From Pseudodesulfovibrio hydrargyri (GTDB lineage Bacteria > Desulfobacterota > Desulfovibrionia > Desulfovibrionales > Desulfovibrionaceae): 64,000 nt of DNA. The stretch is taken from positions 559,531 to 623,530 of the forward strand of contig NZ_LKAQ01000004.1 of assembly GCF_001874525.1 (NCBI RefSeq), read 5' to 3'. Of the stretch, positions 17,042-26,037 are shown piece by piece. The stretch's first letter is position 1; the number at the start of each line of letters is the position of its first letter. The notes beneath the pieces were generated by a model. That model ran no database searches and was not told the origin of the DNA. It saw nothing but the letters and a program-made list of their open reading frames with translations. The position numbers and the translations under genes are program-made.

Positions 17042-17878
17042 CTATTCGGCGACCTTCTTTGCCCGGTAGCGGATGTACGCGTCGCGGACCGCGGCGTACT
17101 TGTCCACCGCTCCGTCGGTCAGAGTCTCGTACTCGTTGCCTTCAAGCTGCAGGGAGAGCTCGTTCAGATTCTTGTAGGCGCGGATGGCGATGAACTCGAG
17201 GAAGGTGAACCGGCCGTAGGTCACCGGATCGCAGTACGCGTCCGCCACCCAGCCCACGGTGCCCCGGATGGAGCTGGGGCCGATGAACGGCCAGACCAGG
17301 TAGATGCCGGGACCGAACCCGGCCTTGCCAAGGGTCTGGTCGAAGCCGTCGGCCGTGGGCCGCTCGGGCTCCCAATTCTTGGGCATGCCGCCGGTAACGT
17401 CGCCCAGGCCGAGCACGCCGAACGAGGTGTTGGCCACGAACTTGGAGGTCTCCATGTAGGCGGCGTCCCACTTGCCGGTCAGCAGGTCGTTGAGGAACCG
17501 GACCGGGAAGAGCAGGTTGGTGAAGAAATTCGAAACCCAGGTGCGGGGACGGGGCGGGATCGCCCAGGCGTATCCCTGGGCCATGGGCCGGAACAACCCC
17601 CGGTACAGGACGTCGTTGATCTGGAACCAGGCCCGGTTCCAGCCGGACAGGGGGTCGCTGACCAGAGGCTGGTCGCTGTATGCGGCGTCGAACTCGTCGA
17701 AATCGTCCGCAGCGCTGGGCGAAGTGGCGGGTACACTGGCGGGCTCACCGCCGAACTGGGCCACGATCACGGGTTCGGCCGGGGCGTCGGCAGCGAAACA
17801 GACCCCCGCTGCTCCGAGCAGGAGCGCGGCGGCAAGCACCATGGCCAGCAGGCGAAGTCCTTCTTGTTCTCCCTTCAT
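17042..17878 (-). CDS. mlaA: MlaA-family outer-membrane lipid transport protein
   Basis: A 278-residue VacJ/MlaA protein that in other bacteria extracts misplaced phospholipids from the outer membrane and hands them to MlaC. Typical motifs are DPLSGWNRAWFQINDVLYRG, FFTNLLFPVRFLNDLL and GPSSIRGTVGW. A signal peptide is present. The only cysteine near the cut site (AGVCFA) has Val before it, which does not fit a lipobox, so cleavage after CFA by signal peptidase I is more likely. The ATG at 17878 overlaps the mlaC stop by one base; a GTG at 17881 is also possible. It is the last mla gene of the operon. Confidence 0.9.
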   Translation of the reverse strand: MKGEQEGLRLLAMVLAAALLLGAAGVCFAADAPAEPVIVAQFGGEPASVPATSPSAADDFDEFDAAYSDQPLVSDPLSGWNRAWFQINDVLYRGLFRPMAQGYAWAIPPRPRTWVSNFFTNLLFPVRFLNDLLTGKWDAAYMETSKFVANTSFGVLGLGDVTGGMPKNWEPERPTADGFDQTLGKAGFGPGIYLVWPFIGPSSIRGTVGWVADAYCDPVTYGRFTFLEFIAIRAYKNLNELSLQLEGNEYETLTDGAVDKYAAVRDAYIRYRAKKVAE

Positions 17879-18510
17879 CACGACGCCGGTTCTTCCTCTT
17901 TGCCCTGGTCGATCTGTTCGATGCGATCCTGGATCGTTTTCAGCAAATCCTCGCCGGTCCCCTTGTTCAGGACCTCGGCGAACTGGCTGCGGTAATTCAT
18001 CACCAGGCTCACGCCTTCGGCGACGACATCATAAATCATCCATTTCCCTTGAACGATTTTCAAGCGAAATTCAACAACTATTTTCTTGTCTTTGTCAATG
18101 ATTTCCGTTTGGACCTTGGCGTTGTTGCCGGAAATCTCTTCCCGCGTGTAGTTCACGTTCTGCCCGCCATAGGCCGGAATGCGCTTCAGATAGGAGCGTT
18201 CCAGGAGCTTGACGAAGGCCTCCCGCAGCTGTGCGTGCAGCTCCGGGGACATCTCCAGCCAGGGCCGCCCCACGGCGAACTTGGTGACCAGGCCGAAGTC
18301 GATGTACTGCTCGGCCACCTCGCGCAGACGGGTGATGGCCTCGTCGTGCTGGGCCGGGTCCTGCATGGCCGGGTCGGACAGCATCTGGATGATCTTGTCC
18401 ACGCCCTCGCGCACGCGTTCGGTGGGAGACTGCGCGGCCTGGGCGGCTTGAGCGCCGAAGGCCAAAAGGCAGCCCAAAACGAGGGCCGCTGCTATTTTCT
18501 TGCAAACCAT
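17878..18510 (-). CDS. mlaC: MlaC-type periplasmic phospholipid carrier
   Basis: A 210-residue protein with a signal peptide (MVCKKIAAALVLGCLLAFG, cut after AQA). Its MlaC/Ttg2D domain (DFGLVTKFAVGRPWLEMSPE, then VEFRLKIVQGKWMIYDVVAE) resembles the soluble carrier between the inner-membrane MlaFED pump and MlaA. I chose the ATG at 18510, which has GAGGG 11 bases upstream; an ATG at 18528 is in frame but without a Shine-Dalgarno. It lies 31 bases after mlaD. Confidence 0.92.
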   Translation of the reverse strand: MVCKKIAAALVLGCLLAFGAQAAQAAQSPTERVREGVDKIIQMLSDPAMQDPAQHDEAITRLREVAEQYIDFGLVTKFAVGRPWLEMSPELHAQLREAFVKLLERSYLKRIPAYGGQNVNYTREEISGNNAKVQTEIIDKDKKIVVEFRLKIVQGKWMIYDVVAEGVSLVMNYRSQFAEVLNKGTGEDLLKTIQDRIEQIDQGKEEEPAS

Positions 18511-18541
18511 AATATTTCTATCCCTCATAAGCCCGCGGCCC

Positions 18542-18988
18542 CTAGACGGAACCGAAGGCGAACTTGCTGATCAGATCCTCGAGATCGATGGCGGGCTGAG
18601 TGTTGAACAGGGTATCGCCCGGCTTGACCGGGTCGCCGAGCCCGCCCGGCACGATCTTCACGTACTTGTCGCCGATCAGGCCGTTGGTCTTGATCGCGGC
18701 GATGGCGTCGTCCGTGAGTTCCACTTCCTTCAAAAGCATCATGGAAACCGCGGCCACGCCCTTTTTCTGGTCCAGGCCGATCTGGCTGACAAAGCCGATC
18801 TCCACGCCGAACATCTGCACCGGAGCGTTGACCTTCAGCCCGGAAATGTCGGTGAAATTCGCCTTGATCTCGTAATACTTGTCCGAGAACAGCTGCACGT
18901 TGCCCAGCTTGACGCTCATGTAGACAACGGCCAGCAGCCCCATGATCACGAAGATCCCCACTGCGGTCTCTTTCTTTATTCTGAACAT
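18542..18988 (-). CDS. mlaD: MlaD-type MCE-domain protein
   Basis: A 148-residue protein with one N-terminal membrane segment (ETAVGIFVIMGLLAVVYMSV) and one MCE domain (LKVNAPVQMFGVEIGFV, then IGDKYVKIVPGG). It is the substrate-binding ring of the Mla ABC transporter in the inner membrane. Its length is normal for single-MCE MlaD. It overlaps the mlaF gene by 13 bases, a sign of coupled translation. Confidence 0.93.
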   Translation of the reverse strand: MFRIKKETAVGIFVIMGLLAVVYMSVKLGNVQLFSDKYYEIKANFTDISGLKVNAPVQMFGVEIGFVSQIGLDQKKGVAAVSMMLLKEVELTDDAIAAIKTNGLIGDKYVKIVPGGLGDPVKPGDTLFNTQPAIDLEDLISKFAFGSV

Positions 18989-19836
18989 CTATTGTCCTTA
19001 CGGATGGTGATTTTCGCGCCCAGGGCCTCGCCGCAGTCTATGCGCATCATGGCCGGGTCGATGGGCGGCATGGTCAGCCTCGGAGCATCGCGCTCCTCGG
19101 CCTTGCGGTCCAGGAACCGGCGCAGGTACGGGTCCGTGGTCTTTTCCAGTTCCTCGATGGTGCCCTGGTACAGGCAGCGGTGCTCGCCCAGGATGACCAC
19201 GAAATCGGCCAGCCCGCGCATGCTCGCCAAATCGTGGGTGACCACGACCATGGTCATGTCGAAATGGCACATCATCTCCAGCAGGAGTTGGTCCAGTTCG
19301 GCCGAAAGCACCGGGTCCAGGCCGGAGGTGGGCTCGTCGCAGAACAACACCTGCGGGTCCATGACCAGGGCGCGGGCCAGACCGGCCCGCTTGCGCATGC
19401 CGCCGGACAGTTCGTTGGGGAACAGATCCAGGGCGTGGCCCAGGCCGACCAGTTCGAGCCGGTCCTGGACGATGCGCATGATCTCCGCCTCCTTGAGCCG
19501 GGTGTGCTCGCGCAGGGGCAGGGCCACGTTGTCCTTGAGCCGAAGCGACCCGAGGAGCGCGCCGTCCTGGAAGAGCACGCCCGTGCGCTGGCGCATGCAG
19601 TGCGCCTGCCGGGCCGTCAGCGCGCCCAGGTCGTGGCCGTCCATCAGAATGCGCCCGCCCATGACCGGGTGCAGCCCCAGGATGTGCTTGAGCACCGTGG
19701 ACTTGCCGCAGCCCGAGCCGCCCACGATCATGGACAGCTTGCCGCCGGGAAATTCTATGTTCAGATCCTTGACCACGGGCGTTTCGCCGTACCCCACGGT
19801 CAGGTTCTCCAGTCGTATGCTCGGTGCCTCGCTCAC
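18976..19836 (-). CDS. mlaF: MlaF-type ABC ATPase
   Basis: A 286-residue ATPase of the lipid transporter MlaFED. It has Walker A GGSGCGKST near residue 39, signature LSGGMRKR near 145, Walker B VLFCDEPTSGLD near 170 and H-loop VVTHD near 205. The C-terminal extension after residue 245 is longer than in E. coli MlaF and unassigned. It follows mlaE by 10 bases. Confidence 0.93.
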   Translation of the reverse strand: MSEAPSIRLENLTVGYGETPVVKDLNIEFPGGKLSMIVGGSGCGKSTVLKHILGLHPVMGGRILMDGHDLGALTARQAHCMRQRTGVLFQDGALLGSLRLKDNVALPLREHTRLKEAEIMRIVQDRLELVGLGHALDLFPNELSGGMRKRAGLARALVMDPQVLFCDEPTSGLDPVLSAELDQLLLEMMCHFDMTMVVVTHDLASMRGLADFVVILGEHRCLYQGTIEELEKTTDPYLRRFLDRKAEERDAPRLTMPPIDPAMMRIDCGEALGAKITIRKDNRCSE

Positions 19837-19846
19837 GCCTTCTCCC

Positions 19847-20650
19847 CTACCACAACAGCGACGTCAGAATGTAATCCGCAGCCAGGATGACGACGCAGGA
19901 CTTGACCACCGCGCTGGTGGTGGACTGGCTGACGCCCTCGGGACCGGCGTGGCCGGACCGCAGGTGCGTGAAGTAGCCCTCGAAACAGCAGATGGTGCAG
20001 ACCAGCACGCCGAAGACGATGGACTTGACGAACCCGCCCTGGATGTCGTCCCAGTCCAGCGAACCGGACACCCGCGACCAGTACACGCCCGCGTTGGCCC
20101 CGAGCAGCTTCACGCCCGTCAGCCACCCGCCCCACAGGGCGATGAGGTTGAAGAACGCGGTCAGCAGGGGGAAACTGATCAGGCAGGCGGCCATCTTCGG
20201 GGCCACCAGGTAGCGCATGGGGTTGACGTCCATGATGGTCAGGGCGTCGATCTGCTCGGAGATGCGCATGACCCCGATCTCGGCGGTCATGGCCGATCCG
20301 GCCCGGCCCGTGAGCATGATCGCGGTCAGCACCGGGGCCAGTTCGCGGACCATGGACAGGGCCACGCCCGTGCCCAGAAAACCGTCCGCGCCGAACACCG
20401 ACAGGGCGTAATAGAGCTGCATGCCCATGACCATGCCCGTGAACAGCCCTATCAGGGCGATCACCGACACGGACTGCACTCCGATGAAATATATCTGGCG
20501 GACGATTTTGGGGAATTGCCCGAAACCCGCGAAGATGAGCCGCAGGGAATCGAGGAGGAAGAGAGCCATGCTCCCGATTTCGTCCACGATCGCGCGACAG
20601 ATTCCGCATGGGAACAGAGGTATGGCTGTTCCGCGTGTTTTCTCCGTCAT
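19847..20650 (-). CDS. mlaE: MlaE-type ABC permease
   Basis: A 267-residue inner-membrane permease with about five to six hydrophobic segments. It carries the family motif region FTGMVMGMQLYYALSVFG, RELAPVLTAIMLTGRAGSAM and AEIGVMRISEQIDAL. It is the first gene of the mlaE-F-D-C-A operon. The ATG at 20650 has GGGAG eight bases upstream, which I prefer to the earlier in-frame start at 20665. No MlaB (STAS) gene is present in the operon. Confidence 0.93.
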   Translation of the reverse strand: MTEKTRGTAIPLFPCGICRAIVDEIGSMALFLLDSLRLIFAGFGQFPKIVRQIYFIGVQSVSVIALIGLFTGMVMGMQLYYALSVFGADGFLGTGVALSMVRELAPVLTAIMLTGRAGSAMTAEIGVMRISEQIDALTIMDVNPMRYLVAPKMAACLISFPLLTAFFNLIALWGGWLTGVKLLGANAGVYWSRVSGSLDWDDIQGGFVKSIVFGVLVCTICCFEGYFTHLRSGHAGPEGVSQSTTSAVVKSCVVILAADYILTSLLW

Positions 20651-20756
20651 GTGAATGGCTCCCAACCCTTGGACAGCGCCCCGCGCCGTCCCGACGAACG
20701 CCCCCCGCCGTCAACAAACGGCAGGCGGCGCATCATCCAATTTGGAATCTTTACCC

Positions 20757-20785
20757 AATATAAACATAAACGGCAAGACCGTTAA
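20757..20785 (-). promoter_or_regulatory. Promoter of the mla operon with a small palindrome
   Basis: Minus strand: TTAACG (20785-20780), 17-base spacer, TATATT (20762-20757). AACGG-TCTTG-CCGTT (20783-20769) overlaps the -35 end and spacer and could be an operator. The surrounding 60 bases are much richer in AT than the genes. Confidence 0.5.
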
Positions 20786-20825
20786 ATAAATTTACTTATG
20801 AAATCAAAACGGCCGCGCACCGGGC

Positions 20826-21440
20826 TCATTCCGCCCCGGACTTGCCGTTCTTGCGCGCCCACCAGTCCCGGTCCGGGCCGAGAAACCACCAGTCCTTGTG
20901 GTCCGTCTCCATGACGGTTTCGGCCAGTTCCCGGCCCCACTGCGTGCGCACCCGCTTGACCGCGTCCCCGAGCCACTGCCCGGCGTACTTGTTGCCAAGG
21001 TCCAGCTCCTCCTTCAGGTTCAGGATGAAGTCAAGCTGATCCGCATCCTGGGCCAATTTGGCCTCCAGGGTTTCGGTCTCCTCCAGCTCCTTCCAGTACC
21101 CGAGGATATCCTCGCCCAGTCCCGTGCCTTCGGTGGCGTGCTCCAGCACCCTGGTGCGCTTGGACTTGTTGTAGATGTGGGCCACGTAGTTGAAGTCCCC
21201 GGTGCGCGCCTCGTGCAAATCGTGGAACAGGCACATGTACGTGGTCCGGGCCACGTCCGCCCCGGCCATCAGGGCCAGGACATGGCCGATGACCGCCGTG
21301 CGGAACGAATGCTCGGCCACGTTCTCCGAGCCCGTGCCCAGAAACTGGTACCCGGTCCTCGGTGTCTTGCGCAACATGCCGCACTCGTTCAAAAAATCCA
21401 CTATGCGGGTCATTTTGCCGCGCGCTTTCATATCTGCCAT
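20826..21440 (-). CDS. HD-domain hydrolase (YfbR 5'-nucleotidase-like)
   Basis: A 204-residue HD-family phosphohydrolase. The metal ligands are visible as ENVAEHSFRTAVIGH near residue 38, CLFHDLHEARTGD near 68 and the late DADQLD near 135. This pattern is close to E. coli YfbR, which removes phosphate from dNMPs, so a nucleotide clean-up role is likely. The ATG at 21440 has GGAGG six bases upstream, and that ribosome-binding site lies inside a family C repeat. Confidence 0.88.
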   Translation of the reverse strand: MADMKARGKMTRIVDFLNECGMLRKTPRTGYQFLGTGSENVAEHSFRTAVIGHVLALMAGADVARTTYMCLFHDLHEARTGDFNYVAHIYNKSKRTRVLEHATEGTGLGEDILGYWKELEETETLEAKLAQDADQLDFILNLKEELDLGNKYAGQWLGDAVKRVRTQWGRELAETVMETDHKDWWFLGPDRDWWARKNGKSGAE

Positions 21441-21446
21441 GGATGT

Positions 21447-21562
21447 GCCTCCGGCGGCCGGGGGAAGGGGAGGAAAAACCCTTTGAAAAGGGTTCTTTCC
21501 TCCCCTTCCCCCGGACCCCCATCCCCTCCTTTTCCTCAACTTCTTATAGCCGCTTCGCGGGG
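21447..21562 (+). repeat. Palindromic intergenic repeat (family C)
   Basis: It begins GCCTCCGGCGGCC and has a stem of about 26 base pairs with one bulge (21458-21514), rich in GGGGAAGGGG/CCCCTTCCCC. This is followed by CCCCCATCCCC and a GCCGCTTCGCGG tail. It separates argJ from the HD hydrolase gene, both on the minus strand. Confidence 0.75.
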
Positions 21563-21602
21563 CGGGAGGGACGGGAGTTCGGTGTATTACTTAATATTAA
21601 AT

Positions 21603-22784
21603 TTAACTGCGGTAGTCAGCGTTGATGGACACGTATTCGCGGGTCAGATCGGATGCCAGGAGCATGGAGGAGCCCGGGCCGTCGCCCACGTCGATGTGGA
21701 TGACGATGTCCCGCTCCTTCATGATCGGTTTCAGCAGGTCGTCCATGTCGCCCGGCTCCGGGGTGCCGTCGCGGAAGACCAGCACGCCGCCGATCTTGAG
21801 GACCAGGTCCTCGGCCTTGAAATCCGCGCCCGAATAACCCGCCGCGCAGATGATCCGGCCCCAGTTGGGGTCCGAACCGAACAGCGCGGTCTTGACCAGG
21901 GGCGAGTTGCCCACGGCCCGGGCCACCTTCTCGGCGTCCAGGTCGTTCTTCGCGCCCGAGACTTCGATGAAGGCCACCTTGGTGCCGCCCTCGGCGTCCA
22001 TGACGATCTTGTAGGCCAGCTCCTCGAGCACGGCGAGCAGGTGCTTGCGCAGCAGCACGTAGTCGTCCTCGGACTCGATGGCCACGCCCGACTCGCCGTT
22101 GGCCAGGGCCAGGACGCAGTCGTTGGTGGACATGTCGCCGTCCACCGTGACCCGGTTGATGGTCAGGTTCACGCAGTCGGCCAGCATGGTCTGCCACGCC
22201 TCGGCCGAGATGTCCGCGTCGCAGGCCACGAAGCAGAGCATGGTGGCCATCTTCGGCGAGATCATGCCCGCGCCCTTGCACATGCCGAGCAGGCGGACCT
22301 CGCCGCCCTTGAGCGTAAAGGAGCTCTCGGCCAGCTTGTGCACCGTGTCCGTGGTCATGATCGCGCGGGCCGTGTCTTCCGGACCGGCCGTGGACAGGCT
22401 CTCGTTAAGCGCGGGCATGACGTCGGCCCATTTCTGCATATTGAACTGCGCGCCGATGACCCCGGTGGAGGCGGGCAGCAGTTCGTCGGCCGGGACGCCC
22501 AGCGCCTTGGCAGCCAGATTCAGGGTCTCTCGGCAGTTGGCCCGGCCCTCATCGCCCGTGCAGGCGTTGGCCTGGCCCGAGTTGGCCAGGAAACCGGACA
22601 TCTTCCGGCCGTCGGCCAGCATCTCCTTGCACTGGAGCACGGGCGCGGCCTGGAACTTGTTGGTGGTGAACACCCCGGCGGCCACGGCCGGGGTGCGGCT
22701 GACGATGGCCCCCAGGTCGAGTTTGCCTGGCTTCTTGAACGACGCCGCGGCCGCGGCGAAGGTGTATCCAACGGGTATCTTCAT
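21603..22784 (-). CDS. argJ: Bifunctional ornithine acetyltransferase / N-acetylglutamate synthase ArgJ
   Basis: A 393-residue arginine-biosynthesis enzyme that moves the acetyl group from N-acetylornithine to glutamate. The self-cleavage site is visible in KMATMLCF, between A180 and T181; the new N-terminal Thr is the nucleophile. Upstream STGVIG and KGAGMI form the oxyanion and binding region. Whether it is bifunctional or only recycles acetyl groups cannot be told from sequence. GGAGAACCCG precedes the ATG. It is divergent from the TauE-like gene. Confidence 0.95.
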   Translation of the reverse strand: MKIPVGYTFAAAAASFKKPGKLDLGAIVSRTPAVAAGVFTTNKFQAAPVLQCKEMLADGRKMSGFLANSGQANACTGDEGRANCRETLNLAAKALGVPADELLPASTGVIGAQFNMQKWADVMPALNESLSTAGPEDTARAIMTTDTVHKLAESSFTLKGGEVRLLGMCKGAGMISPKMATMLCFVACDADISAEAWQTMLADCVNLTINRVTVDGDMSTNDCVLALANGESGVAIESEDDYVLLRKHLLAVLEELAYKIVMDAEGGTKVAFIEVSGAKNDLDAEKVARAVGNSPLVKTALFGSDPNWGRIICAAGYSGADFKAEDLVLKIGGVLVFRDGTPEPGDMDDLLKPIMKERDIVIHIDVGDGPGSSMLLASDLTREYVSINADYRS

Positions 22785-22859
22785 CGGGTTCTCCGGATGC
22801 TGTTTTCGAATCGACCACAGCCATAACGCAGAGTCGGCCCGCTGAAAAGAGGGAAGTGG

Positions 22860-23630
22860 TTGCCTCGGCCCGCGAGCGGGGGTATGCCAGTCGCCATGGG
22901 CCCGCTCAACCTCGCGCTGATCTTCCTGACCTTCTTCTTCGCCGCCTTTCTCAAGGGCACGGCCGGTCTCGGGTTCGCCACCACCTGCCTGGGCATCATG
23001 GCCGCCTACCTGGACATGCGCGTGGCCATCCCCCTGGTGATCATCCCGTCGCTGCTGTCCAACGCCCTGGTCATGATCGACGCGGGCGGCTTTCTGCCCA
23101 TCCTGCGCCGCTTCAAGTTCATGTTCCTGGCCGCCCTGCCCGGCCTGGCCCTGGGCCTGTGGCTGCTGGGCGGCGGCTCCTCGGCCATGCCCCGGCTGGT
23201 CCTGGGCGCGGCCATGATCCTCTATGGCGGGGGGAGCCTGTGGGGCCGCACCCTGAACCTGACCCAGCGCCCGCTCCTGGACTGCGCCGTGGGCGTGGTC
23301 ACCGGCGCGGTCAACGGCCTGACCGGCTCGCAGATCATGCCCATCCTGCCCTACCTCATGGCCCTGCCCATCTCCAAGGACGAGCTCGTCCAGGCCATCA
23401 ACACCTCCTTCACCCTGTCCTCGATCATCATGCTCGTGGGCCTGAACCGGCTCGGGCTGGTCTCCACGGAACTGGTCGTCATCTCCCTCGCCGGCCTGAT
23501 TCCCGTGTTCCTGGGCATATACATCGGCGGCAAGGTCCGGCGCAGGCTGCCCGAGGCCACCTTCCGCAAGATCGTCTTCGCCCTCATCGGGCTGCTCGGC
23601 GCGGGGCTGGTCATCCGCGCCTTCCTGTAG
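22860..23630 (+). CDS. TauE/SafE family membrane permease
   Basis: A membrane protein of 256 residues with about eight hydrophobic segments and the duplicated family motif: FAAFLKGTAGLGFAT near residue 30 and GVVTGAVNGLTGSQ near 150. Members move sulfonates, sulfite or other anions; the substrate here is unknown. I chose a TTG at 22860 because GAGGGAAG stands at the right distance; ATGs at 22884 or 22896 are possible starts and would remove only 8-12 residues. Confidence 0.85.
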   Translation: MPRPASGGMPVAMGPLNLALIFLTFFFAAFLKGTAGLGFATTCLGIMAAYLDMRVAIPLVIIPSLLSNALVMIDAGGFLPILRRFKFMFLAALPGLALGLWLLGGGSSAMPRLVLGAAMILYGGGSLWGRTLNLTQRPLLDCAVGVVTGAVNGLTGSQIMPILPYLMALPISKDELVQAINTSFTLSSIIMLVGLNRLGLVSTELVVISLAGLIPVFLGIYIGGKVRRRLPEATFRKIVFALIGLLGAGLVIRAFL

Positions 23631-23633
23631 CTC

Positions 23634-23663
23634 TTGCCTTCCGGGCCGGAAACGGCCTATTCT
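23634..23663 (+). promoter_or_regulatory. Promoter of the DUF3124 gene
   Basis: TTGCCT (23634-23639), 18-base spacer, TATTCT (23658-23663). It closely resembles the panB promoter at 37751-37780, sharing a GGCC-type end of the spacer and a TAYTCT -10. Here a short leader with AAGGAG follows. Confidence 0.55.
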
Positions 23664-23695
23664 GTCTCAAATCGGATATCCAAGGAGTCCACCCC

Positions 23696-24172
23696 ATGCG
23701 CACCACGTCCCTTCGCCTGATCGCGGCCCTTCTGGCCGTGGCCGTCCTCAGCCTGCCCGCCCTGGCCGGGCGCAAGCTCCACGTGTCGAAGGGACAGACC
23801 GTGTACGTGCCCATCTACTCCCACATCTACCAGGGCCCAAAGGGCAAGCCGTACAACCTGTCCGGCCTGCTCTCCATCCGCAACGTGGACTACGACAACT
23901 CCATCGTCGTGACCTCGGTCAGATACTACGACGACAACGGCACCCTGGTGAAGGACCACTTCGCCGAGCCCGTGGTCATCGAGCCCATGGGCACCCGCGA
24001 GGTCTACGTGTCCGAGCGTGATCTGTCCGGCGGTTCCGGGGCCAATTTCACGGTCAAGTGGCAGGCCGAGAAAAACACCGCCGTGCCCGTGATCCAGGCG
24101 GTCATGATCGGCACCGCCTCGGGACAGGGCATCTCGTTCGTCTGCGAAGGGGTGGTCATCGAAGAGAACTGA
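23696..24172 (+). CDS. DUF3124-type exported protein
   Basis: A 158-residue protein with a signal peptide (LRLIAALLAVAVLSLPALAG, cut after ALA) and a single beta-rich domain. Its features, such as GQTVYVPIYSHIY and SIRNVDYDNSIVVTSVRYYD, match what I know of DUF3124. The function is unknown, and the fold suggests a periplasmic binding or assembly role. AAGGAG lies eight bases before the ATG at 23696. It has its own promoter in the gap after the permease. Confidence 0.82.
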   Translation: MRTTSLRLIAALLAVAVLSLPALAGRKLHVSKGQTVYVPIYSHIYQGPKGKPYNLSGLLSIRNVDYDNSIVVTSVRYYDDNGTLVKDHFAEPVVIEPMGTREVYVSERDLSGGSGANFTVKWQAEKNTAVPVIQAVMIGTASGQGISFVCEGVVIEEN

Positions 24173-24302
24173 CGCCGTGCCGCCCGCCCGGGCCGCCCGT
24201 CCGACCCATTGCGCATCCCTGGCCCCGCCCCATCCGCGGGAGGCCTGACGGTTTGACCGCCGTGACAGGCCATCGCGAGACGCCGGGGCGACAAGACACC
24301 CA

Positions 24303-25487
24303 ATGAAAACCAGCGTATTCTCCAGCCTGTTCATCGCCACCGTGGTCGTCATGCTCGGCATCGGCGTCATCTCCCCCATCCTGCCCCTGTACGCCCACGG
24401 CATGGGCGCTTCGGGCCTGGAGATCGGCGCGATCTTCTCCGGGTTCGCCCTGTCGCGCCTCTTCCTCGCCCCCCTGGTCGGGCGCTTCGCCGACCAGCAC
24501 CGGAAAAAGCGCATCCTCATGGCGGGCCTGGTCCTGTTCATCGCCGTATCCCTGGCCTACGTGGCCGCAGATTCGCCCGCCGTGCTGCTGCTCATCCGCC
24601 TGATCCAGGGCGGCGCCAGCGTGCTGGTCACGCCCGTGGCCCAGTCCTACGTGGGCGACATCACCCCGGTGGGCCAGGAGGGTCGGCTCGGCAACCTGTA
24701 CTTCATGTCCATGTTCATGGGCATGGCCGCGGGCCCCTACCTGGGCGGCTGGCTCTGCGACAACCACGGCATGGCCGCGCCCTTCTACGCCATGAGCGTA
24801 TTGTCCTTCCTCGCCCTGCTCCTGATCCTCTTCCTGGTGCCCGACGCCCCGGCCACCAAGCCCAAATCCGGCAAATCCCGGTCCGGGCTCAAGGGGTTGC
24901 TGCCCATCTTCCGCGACCGGCCCATGTGGGGAGTCATGACCTACTTCTCCACGCGCGGCTTCTACCGCTGGGGGTTCAACTCCTTCTTCCCCATGCTCGC
25001 GGTCCAGGTCAGCGGGGCCAGCGCCGCCGGAATCGGGCTGGTCCTGTCGTCCTACATGTTCGCGGGCTCCCTGTTCCAGTACCCCTGCGGCCTGCTGGTG
25101 GACAAACACCCCCGCCACAGGGTCGCGTTCGTGCTCTGGGGCGGGGTCCTGGCCGCCCTGTCCATGCTCGCCATCGCCTACTGCCGGACCATGGTCATGT
25201 TCTTCCTCCTCTCCCTGGCCATGGGCCTGCTCAGCGCGGTCTCCCGCGCCGCCTGCATCGCCATCCAGACCGAGCGGGGCCGCATCCACGGCATGGGCGC
25301 GGCCGCCGGGGCGTTCACCGCCTCCATGAGCCTGGGCCAGGTCACCGGCCCCCTGGTCCTGGGGTTGGTCGTGGACCGGGCGGATATTCCCCTGGCCTTC
25401 ATCGTGGCCGGGCTGGTCGGCCTGGCCGGGGCCCTGGCCGCGCCCTACCTGCTGCGCCAGAGCGGCGAGGGCCGCGCCGCCTCCTGA
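24303..25487 (+). CDS. MFS transporter
   Basis: A 394-residue major facilitator with 12 hydrophobic segments. The loop 2-3 motif is GRFADQHRKKRILMAG near residue 60, and the repeat motif VDKHPRHRVAFV lies near 265. It is most like drug or sugar efflux carriers of the MFS_1 group; the substrate is not predictable. No Shine-Dalgarno is evident before the ATG. It converges on the small gene at 25613-25966, with a hairpin at 25509-25548 between them. Confidence 0.88.
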   Translation: MKTSVFSSLFIATVVVMLGIGVISPILPLYAHGMGASGLEIGAIFSGFALSRLFLAPLVGRFADQHRKKRILMAGLVLFIAVSLAYVAADSPAVLLLIRLIQGGASVLVTPVAQSYVGDITPVGQEGRLGNLYFMSMFMGMAAGPYLGGWLCDNHGMAAPFYAMSVLSFLALLLILFLVPDAPATKPKSGKSRSGLKGLLPIFRDRPMWGVMTYFSTRGFYRWGFNSFFPMLAVQVSGASAAGIGLVLSSYMFAGSLFQYPCGLLVDKHPRHRVAFVLWGGVLAALSMLAIAYCRTMVMFFLLSLAMGLLSAVSRAACIAIQTERGRIHGMGAAAGAFTASMSLGQVTGPLVLGLVVDRADIPLAFIVAGLVGLAGALAAPYLLRQSGEGRAAS

Positions 25488-25508
25488 CCCCCGGCGCACA
25501 ACGCAGGA

Positions 25509-25548
25509 ATCCCGCGGCCACACCCTGCTAAGAGTATCGCCGCGGGAT
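25509..25548. terminator. Hairpin between convergent genes
   Basis: ATCCCGCGGC (25509-25518) pairs with GCCGCGGGAT (25539-25548) across a 20-base loop. It has no T run on either side, so it is only a possible bidirectional terminator. Confidence 0.4.
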
Positions 25549-25612
25549 CGTTCGTGCGGAGTTCCAACTCGTCGGCAATGCAGGCCTGAAGCGGCCTGAT
25601 CGCCAAAACCTT

Positions 25613-25966
25613 CTAGGCGTCCAGCTCCTTCATCAGCCATTCCTTGATGGGCGGAGTCAGCTCCAGGATGCCCTTGATGCCCTTGATGTCGTCGAGCAGT
25701 TGCCCGGCCAGGTCGTCGGGGACCTTCTTGGAACAGAGGATGGTCGAACCGTAGTTGTCCATCTTCATCAGCACCACCTTGGGCTCGGCCCAGGTGTCGA
25801 TGGCGAAATACACGGAATACTCGCCGGACGTGGTCACCGGCGAACGCATGGCGTCGCGGTAGTTGTTATTGCCCCATTCCAGGTACAGGGTGACGGCATC
25901 CTCGTGGATCATGTCCCAGTTCACTTCGTTCAGCCATTGCCTGCAGGCGTTGGTGTCGTCGCTCAT
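25613..25966 (-). CDS. Small conserved protein, probably DVU0772 family
   Basis: A 117-residue acidic soluble protein. WLNEVNWDMIHEDAVTLYLE at residues 11-30 and the C-terminal ELTPPIKEWL recall a small family known from Desulfovibrio (DVU0772-like); this is from memory and is not certain. The function is unknown. A strong GGAGGGAAT stands before the ATG. No membrane segment or metal motif is visible apart from one cysteine. Confidence 0.8.
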   Translation of the reverse strand: MSDDTNACRQWLNEVNWDMIHEDAVTLYLEWGNNNYRDAMRSPVTTSGEYSVYFAIDTWAEPKVVLMKMDNYGSTILCSKKVPDDLAGQLLDDIKGIKGILELTPPIKEWLMKELDA

Positions 25967-26037
25967 ATTCCCTCCAAAGAGTATTTATTCCGTCTTATGA
26001 TAATAGGTCTCGTCCGGCATCCTGTCCACCTCCCCTC

